Of a DNA stretch of 64,000 bases, positions 16,171 through 25,099 are shown piece after piece. A program made the position numbers and the translations under genes. The notes under the pieces are model-generated. The model did no database searches. It saw only the letters and a list, made by a program, of their open reading frames with translations, and was not told where the DNA came from. Within the stretch, counting starts at the first letter, position 1. Each line of letters begins with the position of its first letter. This DNA comes from Actinomadura rubteroloni (GTDB taxonomy: Bacteria > Actinomycetota > Actinomycetes > Streptosporangiales > Streptosporangiaceae): positions 2,480,001-2,544,000 of the forward strand of contig NZ_MTBP01000001.1 of assembly GCF_002911665.1 (NCBI RefSeq), in the 5' to 3' direction.

Positions 16171-17679
16171 GTGAAGACCGATGTCGAGGAGCTGACCCCC
16201 ACGCGGGTCAAGCTCACCGTCGAGGTGCCGTTCGACGAGCTCAAGCCGAACCTCGACAAGGCGTACAAGGAGATCTCGCAGCAGGTGCGGATCAAGGGCT
16301 TCCGGCCCGGCAGGGTCCCCGCCCCGCTGATCGACAAGTACGTCGGCCGCGGCGCGGTCCTGCAGGAGGCGGTCAACGACGCGCTGCCCGAGCTGTACGG
16401 GCGGGCGGTCGAGGAGTCGGAGATCTTCGTCCTCGGCCAGCCGGACGTCGAGGTCACCGAGCTGGACGACGGCCAGCAGTTCGCGTTCACCGCCGAGGTG
16501 GACATCCGGCCGAAGTTCGAGGTGCCCGACTACGACGGCCTGGAGGTCGTCGTGGACACCGCCGAGGTCGACGACGAGAAGATCGCCGAGACGGTCGACA
16601 ACCTGCGCGAGCGCTTCGCGTCCCTCACCACGGTCGAGCGGGCCGCGCAGGAGGGCGACTTCGCGACCATCGACCTGGCCGCGTCGATCGACGGCGAGGC
16701 CGTCGCGGACGCCTCCACCACCGGCTACTCCTACGAGGTGGGCTCCGGCTCGTCGGTCGAGGGCCTGGACGACGCCGTCACCGGCCTGTCGGCGGGCGAG
16801 AGCGCCACGTTCACGGCCCCGCTGCCGGGCGGCGAGCGCGCGGGCGAGGACGCCGAGATCACCGTGACCGTCCAGAGCGTGAAGATCAAGGACCTGCCGG
16901 CCGAGGACGACGAGTTCGCCCAGCTCGCGTCCGAGTTCGACACGATCGAGCAGCTCCGCGAGGACGTCCGCACGCGGCTCGGCCGCCAGGTCAAGCTGCA
17001 GCAGCTCTCCGACGCGCGCGACAAGGCGCTGGAGGCCCTGCTGGACAAGGTCGACATCCCGCTCCCCGACAAGGTCGTCGAGGACGAGGTCAACCGCCGC
17101 AACCAGCAGTTCGAGCAGCAGCTCGCGATGTCCGGGACGACCCGCGCGGACTACCTCGCCGACGAGGAGAAGTCCGAGGAGGAGTTCACCGCCGACGTCG
17201 AGAAGGCCGCGCGCCTGGCCGTCAAGGGCGGCTTCCTGCTCGACCAGCTCGCCGTGCAGGAGGAGCTGGGCGTCGAGAACGAGGAGCTCAGCGAGTACGT
17301 CGTCACGCAGGCCATGCAGATGGGCGTGGCGCCGCAGCAGCTCGCCGAGTACCTCACCGAGAACAACCAGCTCCCGGCCATCGTCGCCGAGGTCCTGCGC
17401 AACAAGGCGCTGAACCTCATCGTCGAGCACGTCGTCATCAAGGACGAGGCGGGCGCCACGATCGACGCCGCCGCCCTCCAGCGCGAGCTGAACGGCGAGA
17501 CCGTCGAGGTCGAGTCCGAGGCCGACGCGGAGGTCGAGGTCGCCGACGAGGCGCAGGCCATCGCCGATGCCGACGCCGACGCCGAGGCCGCCGACACGGC
17601 GGACGCCGAGGCCGCCGCGGACGCCAACGCCGAGGCCGAGGCGAAGGCCGACGCGGAGGATGCGCAGAAGGACGCCTGA
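16171..17679 (+). CDS. tig: Trigger factor (ribosome-associated chaperone and prolyl isomerase)
   Basis: The protein has 502 residues. The N-terminal ribosome-binding domain ends with the signature GFRPGRVP, a central FKBP-type isomerase domain follows (about 160-245, QEGDFATIDL onward), and a helical C-terminal chaperone domain runs to about 440. The last ~60 residues are a low-complexity Asp/Glu/Ala tail, longer than in E. coli but usual for actinobacteria. The GTG start has AAGGAG upstream. It sits directly before clpP1-clpP2-clpX, the common bacterial order linking nascent-chain folding and proteolysis. Confidence 0.97.
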   Translation: MKTDVEELTPTRVKLTVEVPFDELKPNLDKAYKEISQQVRIKGFRPGRVPAPLIDKYVGRGAVLQEAVNDALPELYGRAVEESEIFVLGQPDVEVTELDDGQQFAFTAEVDIRPKFEVPDYDGLEVVVDTAEVDDEKIAETVDNLRERFASLTTVERAAQEGDFATIDLAASIDGEAVADASTTGYSYEVGSGSSVEGLDDAVTGLSAGESATFTAPLPGGERAGEDAEITVTVQSVKIKDLPAEDDEFAQLASEFDTIEQLREDVRTRLGRQVKLQQLSDARDKALEALLDKVDIPLPDKVVEDEVNRRNQQFEQQLAMSGTTRADYLADEEKSEEEFTADVEKAARLAVKGGFLLDQLAVQEELGVENEELSEYVVTQAMQMGVAPQQLAEYLTENNQLPAIVAEVLRNKALNLIVEHVVIKDEAGATIDAAALQRELNGETVEVESEADAEVEVADEAQAIADADADAEAADTADAEAAADANAEAEAKADAEDAQKDA

Positions 17680-17695
17680 TCCTCGCAAGAAGCGA

Positions 17696-17741
17696 CGAAC
17701 GCCCCGTTTCCCGGCCGCCGTGCCGGGACGCGGGGCGTTCG
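17696..17741 (+). terminator. Terminator hairpin after tig
   Basis: An 11-bp outer stem, CGAACGCCCCG (17696-17706) with CGGGGCGTTCG (17731-17741), encloses a second 7-bp inner stem. It suggests that clpP1 has its own promoter in the ~140 bp that follow. Confidence 0.7.
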
Positions 17742-17882
17742 CCTTATCCGGCCGAGACCCGTTCCAATCCCGTCACGGCGAGCTACGCCGCCAGCGAAAA
17801 GCGGGCCCTCGCGGCTTAACACGGCCGTCCGGCGCGTTACTGTCCAGACATCCGTACCGATTAAAGGACCGGAGGAACACCG

Positions 17883-18518
17883 GTGAGCATGCCTCCGACT
17901 TTCGAGTCGTCGCAGGTTCAGGCGCGGGTCGCCGAGGCGCCCCTGCTGCCCCTCGGCGACCAGCTCTTCCAGCGGCTGCTGCGCGAACGCATCGTCTTCC
18001 TCGGCCAGCAGGTCGACGACGACATCGCCAACCGCATCTGCGCCGAACTCCTGCTGCTGTCCGCCGAGGACGGCCGGCGCGACATCACGCTCTACATCAA
18101 CTCGCCCGGCGGCTCGGTGACGGCCGGCATGGCGATCTACGACATCATGCGGTACGTCCCGAACGACATCGTCACCGTCGGCATGGGCCTGGCCGCGTCG
18201 ATGGGCCAGTTCCTGCTCTGCGCGGGGACGCCCGGCAAGCGGTACGCGCTGCCGCACGCGCGGATCATGATGCACCAGCCGTCCGGCGGCATCGGCGGCA
18301 CGGCCTCGGACATCAAGATCCAGGCCGAGCAGATGCTGTACGTGAAGCGGACGCTCGCCGAGAAGATCGCCGAGCACACCGGCCAGCCGCTGGAGCAGAT
18401 CGAGAAGGACTCCGACCGCGACCGCTGGTTCACCGCCGACGAGGCCCGCGACTACGGCCTGGTCGACCACGTGGTGCTGAGCGCCACCCAGGTGCCCTCC
18501 GAGGGCCCCGTCTCCTGA
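17883..18518 (+). CDS. clpP1: ATP-dependent Clp protease proteolytic subunit 1
   Basis: The protein has 211 residues. The nucleophile is Ser106 in AASMGQ, His131 lies in MMHQPSGG, and the catalytic Asp is in the late DRDRWF segment. The N-terminal '[24 protein letters not shown]' region is typical of ClpP. Actinobacteria use two different ClpP subunits forming a mixed tetradecamer, and the second gene follows 31 bp downstream. GTG with GGAGG upstream. The upstream region was examined for a ClgR-type operator but no convincing site was seen. Confidence 0.96.
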   Translation: MSMPPTFESSQVQARVAEAPLLPLGDQLFQRLLRERIVFLGQQVDDDIANRICAELLLLSAEDGRRDITLYINSPGGSVTAGMAIYDIMRYVPNDIVTVGMGLAASMGQFLLCAGTPGKRYALPHARIMMHQPSGGIGGTASDIKIQAEQMLYVKRTLAEKIAEHTGQPLEQIEKDSDRDRWFTADEARDYGLVDHVVLSATQVPSEGPVS

Positions 18519-18549
18519 CGAACCCGAAGCGACCTACGGAGGCACGCAA

Positions 18550-19218
18550 GTGAGCGACCTGATCCGTCCGCAGATCCAAGCCGGCGGGGCGATGCCCGTC
18601 GACAACCGCTACATCATTCCGTCGTTCGTCGAGCGCACCACGTACGGGGTCAAGGAGATGAACCCGTACAACAAGCTCTTCGAGGAGCGGATCATCTTCC
18701 TCGGCGTGCAGATCGACGACGCGTCCGCGAACGACGTGATGGCCCAGCTCATCACGCTGGAGTCGATCGACCCCGACCGCGACATCAGCATCTACATCAA
18801 CTCGCCCGGCGGTTCCTTCACCGCGATGACGGCGATCTACGACACGATGCAGTTCGTCAAGCCGGACGTCCAGACGGTCTGCATCGGCCAGGCGGCGTCG
18901 GCGGCGGCCGTGCTGCTCGCGGCGGGCACCAAGGGCAAGCGGGCGGCGCTGCCGAACTCGCGGATCCTGATCCACCAGCCCGCGACCGAGGGCACCTACG
19001 GCCAGTCGAGCGACATCGAGATCCAGGCGCGCGAGATCATGCGGATCCGCGAGCTGCTGGAGGAGATCCTCGCCCTGCACAGCGGCAAGACGCAGGACGA
19101 GGTCCGCGTCGACATCGAACGCGACAAGATCCTCACGGCGGACGAGGCCAAGGACTACGGCCTCATCGACGACGTCTTCGTCAGCAGGAAGCGCCAAGCC
19201 GAGGTAGTGTCGTCCTGA
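18550..19218 (+). CDS. clpP2: ATP-dependent Clp protease proteolytic subunit 2
   Basis: The protein has 222 residues. The catalytic triad region shows Ser117 (QAASAAA), His142 (LIHQPATEG) and the late Asp in [11 protein letters not shown]... context. It differs from ClpP1 in the N-terminal ~30 residues and in handle-helix sequence, as in other actinobacterial ClpP1/ClpP2 pairs. It is preceded by ACGGAGG and probably co-transcribed with clpP1. Confidence 0.96.
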   Translation: MSDLIRPQIQAGGAMPVDNRYIIPSFVERTTYGVKEMNPYNKLFEERIIFLGVQIDDASANDVMAQLITLESIDPDRDISIYINSPGGSFTAMTAIYDTMQFVKPDVQTVCIGQAASAAAVLLAAGTKGKRAALPNSRILIHQPATEGTYGQSSDIEIQAREIMRIRELLEEILALHSGKTQDEVRVDIERDKILTADEAKDYGLIDDVFVSRKRQAEVVSS

Positions 19219-19313
19219 GACGGCGCCTCCGGCGGCGCTCCGGGGACGCGGGAGACCCCCGCCCGGTCGTGACACTTCCGGGCGAGGGGCTCACCGGGTC
19301 CGCAGGAGACGGT

Positions 19314-19335
19314 AACGTCGAATCCAACGTCGAAT
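19314..19335 (+). promoter_or_regulatory. Direct repeat AACGTCGAAT x2 upstream of clpX
   Basis: AACGTCGAAT occurs at 19314-19323 and 19326-19335 with a 2-bp spacer (12-bp period), about 70 bp before the clpX start. It may be a regulator site placing two subunits on about one helical turn. There is no independent support. Confidence 0.35.
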
Positions 19336-19406
19336 GAACCTCCGGGACGCAATCGAGCCGGCCCACATCCTCCAGGCGGGCGGCCCCACGAAAAGGAGAC
19401 GGTTGG

Positions 19407-20687
19407 GTGGCACGCATCGGCGACGGTGGTGATCTGCTCAAGTGCTCGTTCTGCGGAAAGAGCCAGAAGCAGGTCAAGAAGCTCATCGCGGGTCCGGGCG
19501 TGTATATCTGCGACGAGTGCATTGATCTCTGCAACGAGATCATCGAGGAAGAGCTGTCGGAGACCTCCGACCTCAAGTGGGACAGCCTGCCCAAGCCGCG
19601 AGAGATCTACGAGTTCCTCGACGGCTATGTGATCGGGCAGGAGACGGCGAAGAAGAACCTTTCGGTCGCCGTCTACAACCACTACAAGCGCATCCAGTCG
19701 GGTGAGGCGGCGGGCCGGGACGACGGCGTCGAACTGGGCAAGTCCAACATCCTGCTGCTCGGCCCGACGGGGTCGGGGAAGACGCTGCTCGCGCAGACGC
19801 TCGCCAAGCTCCTCAACGTGCCGTTCGCCATCGCCGACGCGACCGCGCTGACCGAGGCGGGCTACGTCGGGGAGGATGTCGAGAACATTCTGCTCAAGCT
19901 GATCCAGGCGGCCGACTACGACGTCAAGAAGGCCGAGACCGGGATCATCTACATCGACGAGGTCGACAAGATCGCCCGCAAGAGCGAGAACCCGTCGATC
20001 ACCCGGGACGTGTCCGGCGAGGGCGTCCAGCAGGCGCTGCTGAAGATCCTGGAGGGCACGACCGCGAGCGTCCCGCCGCAGGGCGGACGCAAGCACCCGC
20101 ACCAGGAGTTCATCCAGATCGACACGACGAACGTGCTGTTCATCTGCGGCGGCGCGTTCGCGGGCCTGGAGAAGATCGTCGAGTCGCGGATCGGCAAGCA
20201 GGGCATGGGCTTCGGCGCCGCGCTGCGCTCCAAGGCCGACTTCGGCGAGGTCGCCGAGATGCTCGGCGACGTCATGCCGGAGGACCTGCTGAAGTTCGGG
20301 ATGATCCCGGAGTTCATCGGCCGGCTGCCGATCATCACGAGCGTCCACAACCTGGACCGCGAGGCGCTGATCAACATCCTGACCGAGCCGAAGAACGCGC
20401 TGGTGCGGCAGTACCACCGCCTCTTCGAGATGGACGGGGTGGACCTGGAGTTCACCGACGACGCCCTTGAAGCCATCGCGGACCAGTCGATCCTGCGCGG
20501 CACGGGCGCCCGCGGCCTGCGCGCGATCATGGAAGAGGTCCTGATGTCGGTGATGTACGAGGTGCCGTCCCGCCAGGACGTGGCGCGCGTCGTCATCACC
20601 CGCGAGGCGGTGCTGGAGCACGTGAACCCGACGCTGGTGCCGCGCGAGCGCGCGACCAAGCGCGAGCCGCGCGAGAAGAGCGCCTGA
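19407..20687 (+). CDS. clpX: ClpX, ATP-dependent unfoldase subunit of the Clp protease
   Basis: The protein has 426 residues. The N-terminal C4 zinc-binding domain (CSFCGKS ... CDECIDLC) recruits substrates and adaptors. The AAA+ module has Walker A GPTGSGKT, Walker [11 protein letters not shown] and the IGF-type loop region, KQGMGFG, through which ClpX docks on ClpP. The length is standard. GTG start with AAGGAG upstream. It follows clpP1-clpP2 after a 188-bp gap with its own candidate control element, so it may be partly independently expressed. Confidence 0.97.
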   Translation: MARIGDGGDLLKCSFCGKSQKQVKKLIAGPGVYICDECIDLCNEIIEEELSETSDLKWDSLPKPREIYEFLDGYVIGQETAKKNLSVAVYNHYKRIQSGEAAGRDDGVELGKSNILLLGPTGSGKTLLAQTLAKLLNVPFAIADATALTEAGYVGEDVENILLKLIQAADYDVKKAETGIIYIDEVDKIARKSENPSITRDVSGEGVQQALLKILEGTTASVPPQGGRKHPHQEFIQIDTTNVLFICGGAFAGLEKIVESRIGKQGMGFGAALRSKADFGEVAEMLGDVMPEDLLKFGMIPEFIGRLPIITSVHNLDREALINILTEPKNALVRQYHRLFEMDGVDLEFTDDALEAIADQSILRGTGARGLRAIMEEVLMSVMYEVPSRQDVARVVITREAVLEHVNPTLVPRERATKREPREKSA

Positions 20688-20704
20688 CCGCGCCCGCCTT
20701 CGGC

Positions 20705-20732
20705 CGAACGCCCCTCTCCGGAGGGGCGTTCG
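20705..20732 (+). terminator. Terminator hairpin after clpX
   Basis: A 12-bp perfect stem CGAACGCCCCTC/GAGGGGCGTTCG with a 4-nt loop is followed by TCGTTTCC. It is a convincing intrinsic terminator. Confidence 0.8.
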
Positions 20733-20785
20733 TCGTTTCCGGCGCCGGTGTTATTGTGCTGCGAAGCTAGGTCAATGGAGGTTCG

Positions 20786-21178
20786 GTGATCGCGTTCCAT
20801 CTGGACGACCGGTCCGGCCTTTCGCCGTATCTCCAGCTCGTCCGGCAGGTGCGGCAGGCGCTGCGCGTCGGGCTGCTGCGCGAGGGCGACCAGCTCCCGA
20901 CCGTCAAGGAGGTCGTGGCGCAGCTCGCGATCAACCCGAACACCGTGCTCAAGGCCTACCGGGAGCTGGAGCACGCGGGGCTGGTCGCGGCGCGGCCGGG
21001 CGTCGGGACGTTCGTGACCGCGACGCTCGCCGACGCGTCCCTGGCCGCGCACGGCCCGCTGCGCCGCGACCTGCTGGCGTGGCTGGGCGAGGCGCGCCGC
21101 GCCGGGCTGGACGACGAGAGCATCGAGGCCCTGTTCATGACGACGTTCCGGCAGTCGTCGCTGCGGGAGGCGCGGTGA
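20786..21178 (+). CDS. GntR-family regulator, YtrA subfamily
   Basis: The protein has 130 residues. The N-terminal winged helix includes [31 protein letters not shown] and the wing GVGTFV; the C-terminal part is only ~45 residues of helix, the short effector/dimerisation region that defines the YtrA type. YtrA regulators usually repress an adjacent ABC transporter operon, and here the next gene (GTGA overlap) is an ABC ATPase. The GTG start has ATGGAGG upstream. Autoregulation of this three-gene unit is likely. Confidence 0.88.
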   Translation: MIAFHLDDRSGLSPYLQLVRQVRQALRVGLLREGDQLPTVKEVVAQLAINPNTVLKAYRELEHAGLVAARPGVGTFVTATLADASLAAHGPLRRDLLAWLGEARRAGLDDESIEALFMTTFRQSSLREAR

Positions 21179-22065
21179 CGCCGCTGCTGGAGGCGTGGGG
21201 CCTCGGCAGGCGGTACGGGCGGCGCTGGGCGCTGGCGGAGTGCACGGTGCGGATCCCGGCCGGGCGCGTCGCGGGGCTGGTCGGCGCGAACGGCGCGGGC
21301 AAGAGCACGCTGCTGGCGCTGGCCGCCGGGATGCTGGCGCCGTCGGCGGGGACCGTCCGGGTGCTCGGCGAACGGCCTGCGGCGCGGCTCGCCAAGGTCG
21401 CCTATGTCGCGCAGGACGCGCCCCTGTACGCCGGGCTGACCGTCGCCGAGCACCTGCGGCTCGGCGCCCGCCTCAACCCGCGCTGGGACGCGGCGTTCGC
21501 CCGCGCCCGGACCGACCGGCTCGGCCTGGACCCGGCGCGCCGCGCGGGCAGGCTGTCGGGCGGGCAGCGGGCGCAGCTCGCCCTCACCCTCGGCCTCGCC
21601 AAGCGGCCCGAGCTGCTGCTCCTGGACGAGTCCGCCGCCGCGCTGGACCCGCTGGCCCGCCGCGATTTCCGGGCGGCGCTGCTGGAGGCCGTCGCGGCGG
21701 ACGGGCTGAGCGTCCTGCTGGCGTCGCACCTGGTCGCGGACCTGGAGCGGACGTGCGACCACCTGGTCGTGCTGGCAGACGGCCGCGTCCGCGTGTCCGG
21801 CGACATCGACGACCTGCTCGCCGGCCACCACCGCCTCACCGGCCCCCGCCGCGACCCGGGCACGCTGCCGCGCGGCCAGCACGTCGTCGCGGCCGTCCAC
21901 GCGGCGCGGCAGAGCAGCATGGTCGTCCGCACCGACGGGCCGATCCTCGACCCGGCGTGGGAGGTCGGCGAAGTGGGACTGGAGGACCTCGTCATCGCGT
22001 ACATGAGCGGTGAACCCGTCGCGCGTCCCGCGGCCGCGCGCGCGAAGCTGGCCTGGCGCGCATGA
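21175..22065 (+). CDS. ABC transporter ATP-binding protein
   Basis: The protein has about 296 residues. Walker [10 protein letters not shown], signature LSGGQ, Walker B LLLLDES and the H-loop ASHL are all present; the Walker B is followed by Ser instead of the usual Pro, leaving the catalytic Glu intact. The C-terminal ~70 residues resemble extensions of drug/lantibiotic-type exporters. No permease gene follows, which is unusual for a YtrA-regulated operon. GTG 21175 overlaps the regulator stop (GTGA) and has GGGAGG upstream, so the longer upstream frame was discarded. The substrate is unknown. Confidence 0.9.
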   Translation: MTPLLEAWGLGRRYGRRWALAECTVRIPAGRVAGLVGANGAGKSTLLALAAGMLAPSAGTVRVLGERPAARLAKVAYVAQDAPLYAGLTVAEHLRLGARLNPRWDAAFARARTDRLGLDPARRAGRLSGGQRAQLALTLGLAKRPELLLLDESAAALDPLARRDFRAALLEAVAADGLSVLLASHLVADLERTCDHLVVLADGRVRVSGDIDDLLAGHHRLTGPRRDPGTLPRGQHVVAAVHAARQSSMVVRTDGPILDPAWEVGEVGLEDLVIAYMSGEPVARPAAARAKLAWRA

Positions 22066-22541
22066 CGGAACGGATCCTGCCCGGGGCCGTCGTGCTGCCC
22101 GACGGGACGCGGGTGCGCGGACGCGGGCTGCGGCACGGCCCGCCGGACGGCCCCGCGCCCGACTTCGGCCTCTACCTCGGCTCCGCGCGGATGCGGCGCC
22201 GGTACGACGGCGAGCTGGCGTGGGAGCACGTCTGGCTGGACTGGCCCGACTTCCGGCTGCCGCGCGACCGGGACCGCGCCGTCGCCGAGATCCGCGCGCT
22301 GCACGAGCGCGCCCGCGCCGGGGAGGTCGGTCGGGGCCGACCCGGACGGGCCGTCGAGGTCGCGTGCGGCGGCGGCGTCGGACGCACCGGGACGGTGCTG
22401 GCGTGCCTGGCCGTCCTCGCCGGAGTGCCCGCCGACGACGCGGTCAGTTGGACGCGCGCCCGTTTCCACCCGCGCGCGGTGGAAACGCCCTGGCAGCGGA
22501 GGTGGGTGCGAGACTTCCCGTCGAGTCCGGCGAAGCAGTAA
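22062..22541 (+). CDS. Protein-tyrosine phosphatase-like protein
   Basis: The protein has 159 residues. The phosphatase loop ACGGGVGRTGT contains the C-x5-R core (Cys102, Arg108), and a WPD loop (LDWPDF, about residue 65) could supply the general acid. This fits a small PTP/dual-specificity phosphatase fold, although the His usually before the catalytic Cys is Ala. The start overlaps the ABC gene (ATGA), so it belongs to the YtrA operon, where it takes the place normally held by a permease. The substrate is unknown. Confidence 0.75.
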   Translation: MTERILPGAVVLPDGTRVRGRGLRHGPPDGPAPDFGLYLGSARMRRRYDGELAWEHVWLDWPDFRLPRDRDRAVAEIRALHERARAGEVGRGRPGRAVEVACGGGVGRTGTVLACLAVLAGVPADDAVSWTRARFHPRAVETPWQRRWVRDFPSSPAKQ

Positions 22542-22609
22542 CGCGGGATTAACATCCCATCCGGCAGAGTGCCGGACATGAGCCATCCCGCCGACGCGCG
22601 GCGGCCCCG

Positions 22610-23524
22610 GTGAGTCCGGCCCGTCGCGACGCGCTCGCCGCCCTCGTGCTCGCCTCGGTCTCGGTCGCGGCGTCCGCCGGGGGCGCGCCGAGCGTCCCAC
22701 CGGCCCGGTCGGCGCGCCCCCGGGCCCTCCCCGACCGCGCCGCTCCCCGCCCGCGTCCCCCGGTCACGCCGACGGCCGAACCCACCGCCATGGCGTTCCG
22801 GGCGCGGCGCCAGGCGCTGCGGCGGACGCTCGACCGGTACGCCGCCGCGCATCCCCAGCCGTTCACCGCGGCCGTCCGCGAGCCGGACACCGGGTTCTCG
22901 TTCACCTACAACGCCGCGCTCCGGCCCGTCACGGCCAGCGTGGTGAAGGTCGAGATCGTCATCGCGGCGATGCTGCGCGCCCAGCGGCGGCACCGGACGC
23001 TCACCGCGACGGAACGGGCGCTCGCGGGCCGGGCCGTCCGGCACAGCGACAACGTCGCCGCGACGGAGCTGTGGCACGGGATCGGCGGGACGTCCGGGCT
23101 CGCCGCCGCCGGACGCGTCCTCGGGTTACGCCACACCGTCCCCGGCCCGGACGACTACTGGGGCTCGACCGTCACCGGCGCCGCCGACCAGATCCGCGTC
23201 CTGACGGCGCTGACGTCGGCGGACGGGCCGCTGACGAGCGAGCACCGGCACCTGCTGCTCGACCTCATGGCGCGCGTCGCGCCCGAGCAGGCGTGGGGGA
23301 TCAGCGCCGCCGCCGGGGACGGCGACGAGGTCGCGCTGAAGAACGGCTGGCTCCCGCGCAAGCCCGACGGCGGCCTGTGGACGGTCAACAGCATCGGCCG
23401 CCTGCGCCGCGACGGCCGCGACCGGCTCGTCGCCGTCCTGACCACCCGCCACACGTCCATGGCCGCCGGAATAGCGATGGCCGAGCACGTCGCCGCGACC
23501 GTCGCCCGCCACCCCGCCCGGTGA
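22610..23524 (+). CDS. Secreted class-A beta-lactamase-like serine hydrolase
   Basis: The protein has about 304 residues. The N-terminus (RRDALAALVLASVSVAASA) looks like a signal peptide, followed by a Pro/Arg-rich linker. The serine-hydrolase motifs are SxxK at 110-113 (SVVK), SDN at 146-148, and KNG at 244-246 in place of KTG. The overall layout is that of class A beta-lactamases, but a clear ExxLN omega-loop motif is not obvious, so resistance activity should not be assumed; many actinobacterial members have unknown substrates. The GTG start is close to the end of a 12-codon open frame (ATG 22578) that may be a leader. Confidence 0.75.
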   Translation: MSPARRDALAALVLASVSVAASAGGAPSVPPARSARPRALPDRAAPRPRPPVTPTAEPTAMAFRARRQALRRTLDRYAAAHPQPFTAAVREPDTGFSFTYNAALRPVTASVVKVEIVIAAMLRAQRRHRTLTATERALAGRAVRHSDNVAATELWHGIGGTSGLAAAGRVLGLRHTVPGPDDYWGSTVTGAADQIRVLTALTSADGPLTSEHRHLLLDLMARVAPEQAWGISAAAGDGDEVALKNGWLPRKPDGGLWTVNSIGRLRRDGRDRLVAVLTTRHTSMAAGIAMAEHVAATVARHPAR

Positions 23525-23533
23525 CCGGCCGGG

Positions 23534-24181
23534 TCAGCCGAGCCCGGCCTCGCGCGCCAGCACGATCGCCTGCGCGCGGTCCGCGACGTGCAGCTTCACG
23601 AAGATGTTCGACACGTGGTTGCGGACGGTCTTCTGGCTCAGGAACAGCGTCGCGGCGATCTCGGCGTTGCCCCGCCCCTGCGCGATCAGCTCCAGCACCT
23701 CCCGCTCCCGGTCGGTGAGCTGCGGGAACGCCGCGCGCTTGGGGTCGGGCATGTCGGTGAAGTAGGCGAGGACGCGGCGCGCGATGTCCGGCCCGTAGAT
23801 CGCCTCGCCCGCCGCGACGGCCCGCACCGCCCGGCCGATCTCCTCCGCGCCCGACTCCTTCAGCAGGTAGCCGCGCGCCCCGGCCCGCATCGCCGCGAAC
23901 ACCGAGTCGTCGTCGCGGAACATCGTGAGGACGAGCACGCCGATCGACGGGTTGTTGCGCGTGATCGTCCGCGTCGCCTCGATGCCGTTGCCGCCCGCCA
24001 TGTGCAGGTCCATCACGACGACGTCGGGCCGCAGTTCGGCGGCGAGCCGCACCGCGTCCGGCCCGCGCTCGGCCTCGGCGACGATGTCGATGCCGCCGAG
24101 CGCGACGAGCAGGCTCTTGAGGCCCTGCCGGAAGACGGGATGGTCGTCGGTGACGAGGACCCGGATCGGGGAGCTGGTCAT
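23534..24181 (-). CDS. NarL/LuxR-family response regulator
   Basis: The protein has 215 residues. The receiver domain has the acidic pair DDH, the phospho-acceptor Asp in VVVMDLHM and the conserved Lys in LLKES. The C-terminal LuxR-type helix-turn-helix reads [39 protein letters not shown] in its segment. It is 32 bp downstream of the partner kinase gene and probably co-transcribed. It is convergent with the beta-lactamase-like gene. Targets are unknown. Confidence 0.93.
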   Translation of the reverse strand: MTSSPIRVLVTDDHPVFRQGLKSLLVALGGIDIVAEAERGPDAVRLAAELRPDVVVMDLHMAGGNGIEATRTITRNNPSIGVLVLTMFRDDDSVFAAMRAGARGYLLKESGAEEIGRAVRAVAAGEAIYGPDIARRVLAYFTDMPDPKRAAFPQLTDREREVLELIAQGRGNAEIAATLFLSQKTVRNHVSNIFVKLHVADRAQAIVLAREAGLG

Positions 24182-24213
24182 GGTGTGCCGCCTCTGCCGC
24201 TGGGAGACCGATG

Positions 24214-24951
24214 CTATCCGGCGACGGCCAGCGGCAGCCGCGCCGCGACGACGGTCCCGCCGCCCGGCCGCGACCCGATCGCGCAGTTCCCGCCGACCTC
24301 GGCGGCCCACTCGCGCATCGCGTCCAGCCCGCGGCCGCGCGTCCGGCCCGGCGGCGGCAGCCCCACGCCGGAGTCGGCGACGAGGATGTGCAGGTCGTCG
24401 GCGCGCGACAGCAGGATGAGCGCGCTCGGCGCCCGCGCGTGCGCCCGGATGTTCGCGACGGCCTCGGCGACGATCCGGTACGCGGCGACCTCGACGGCGG
24501 CGGGCAGGTCGGCGGGGGAGCCGTCGAACCGGACGTCCACCCGGTCCCCGCAGCCGTCGGCGAGCGTCTCGATGGCGGTGACGAGCCCGAGGTCGTCCAG
24601 GGCGGGCGGGCGCAGGCCGCGCGCGAGGTCGCGGATCTCCCCGACGGCGCCCGCGAGCCGGTCCCGCAGCTCGGTCAGCACCGGGCCGACCTGCTCGGGC
24701 TCCGACGACAGGGTGAGGCGGGCGGCGTCCACCGTCAACGCGAGGCTGGCCAGGCTGGGGCCGAGGTCGTCGTGCAGGTCGTGCCGCAGCCGGCGGCGCT
24801 CCTCCTCGCGGGTCGCGAGGATGCGGGCGCGCGAGCGCCGCAGTTCCCCGGTCACGCGCAGGGTGCGGGGCGTCCCGGCGAGCCGCGCGGTGACGACGCC
24901 CGCGGTGAAGGCGCCCGCCAGCACGGCGGCGCGGGCGACGACCGCTCGCAT
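24214..24951 (-). CDS. Histidine kinase, NarL-partner type (HisKA_3/HATPase)
   Basis: The protein has about 245 residues. One N-terminal hydrophobic helix (about 5-25) has no sizeable sensory domain. The dimerisation/phospho-acceptor helix reads [17 protein letters not shown] with the acceptor His, and the HATPase domain has an N-box-like [10 protein letters not shown] and the G-box DSGVGL. The start at ATG 24951 has AAAGGGAT upstream; a longer frame to 25071 lacks support. It sits 5' of the response regulator and divergent from valS. Lack of a sensor domain suggests it senses the membrane or needs a partner. Confidence 0.88.
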   Translation of the reverse strand: MRAVVARAAVLAGAFTAGVVTARLAGTPRTLRVTGELRRSRARILATREEERRRLRHDLHDDLGPSLASLALTVDAARLTLSSEPEQVGPVLTELRDRLAGAVGEIRDLARGLRPPALDDLGLVTAIETLADGCGDRVDVRFDGSPADLPAAVEVAAYRIVAEAVANIRAHARAPSALILLSRADDLHILVADSGVGLPPPGRTRGRGLDAMREWAAEVGGNCAIGSRPGGGTVVAARLPLAVAG

Positions 24952-25085
24952 TCCGATCCCTTTCCGCGGCCGTGCGGGGAGGCCGCCGCCCCATCGTTCC
25001 GGGACCGGTGACCCGGTGTCAGGTGACCTGTGTCCCGATCCCCGTGGGACGCCCGCCGCGGGCGTGGCCACAGCGGGACGGGCCG

Positions 25086-25091
25086 TAGAAT
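25086..25091 (+). promoter_or_regulatory. -10 hexamer of valS, implying a leaderless transcript
   Basis: TAGAAT ends 8 bp before the valS GTG, and no Shine-Dalgarno sequence precedes that codon. Transcription would start at or within 2 nt of the start codon. The -35 region is weak (GTGGCC). Confidence 0.5.
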
Positions 25092-25099
25092 CGTTGGCC

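Noticed and set aside
17745..17882. ClgR operator upstream of clpP1
   Set aside because: GTTCGC is present within the terminator region, but the second half-site (GCG after 5 bp) is not, so the site is not supported.
22610..23524. True antibiotic-resistance beta-lactamase
   Set aside because: SxxK and SDN are present, but KTG is KNG and no clear omega-loop ExxLN motif was seen; a general serine-hydrolase annotation is safer.
23588..25099. Upstream extension of the valS frame
   Set aside because: This part is antisense to the response regulator and histidine kinase genes and has no synthetase similarity; the family N-terminus begins at 25100.
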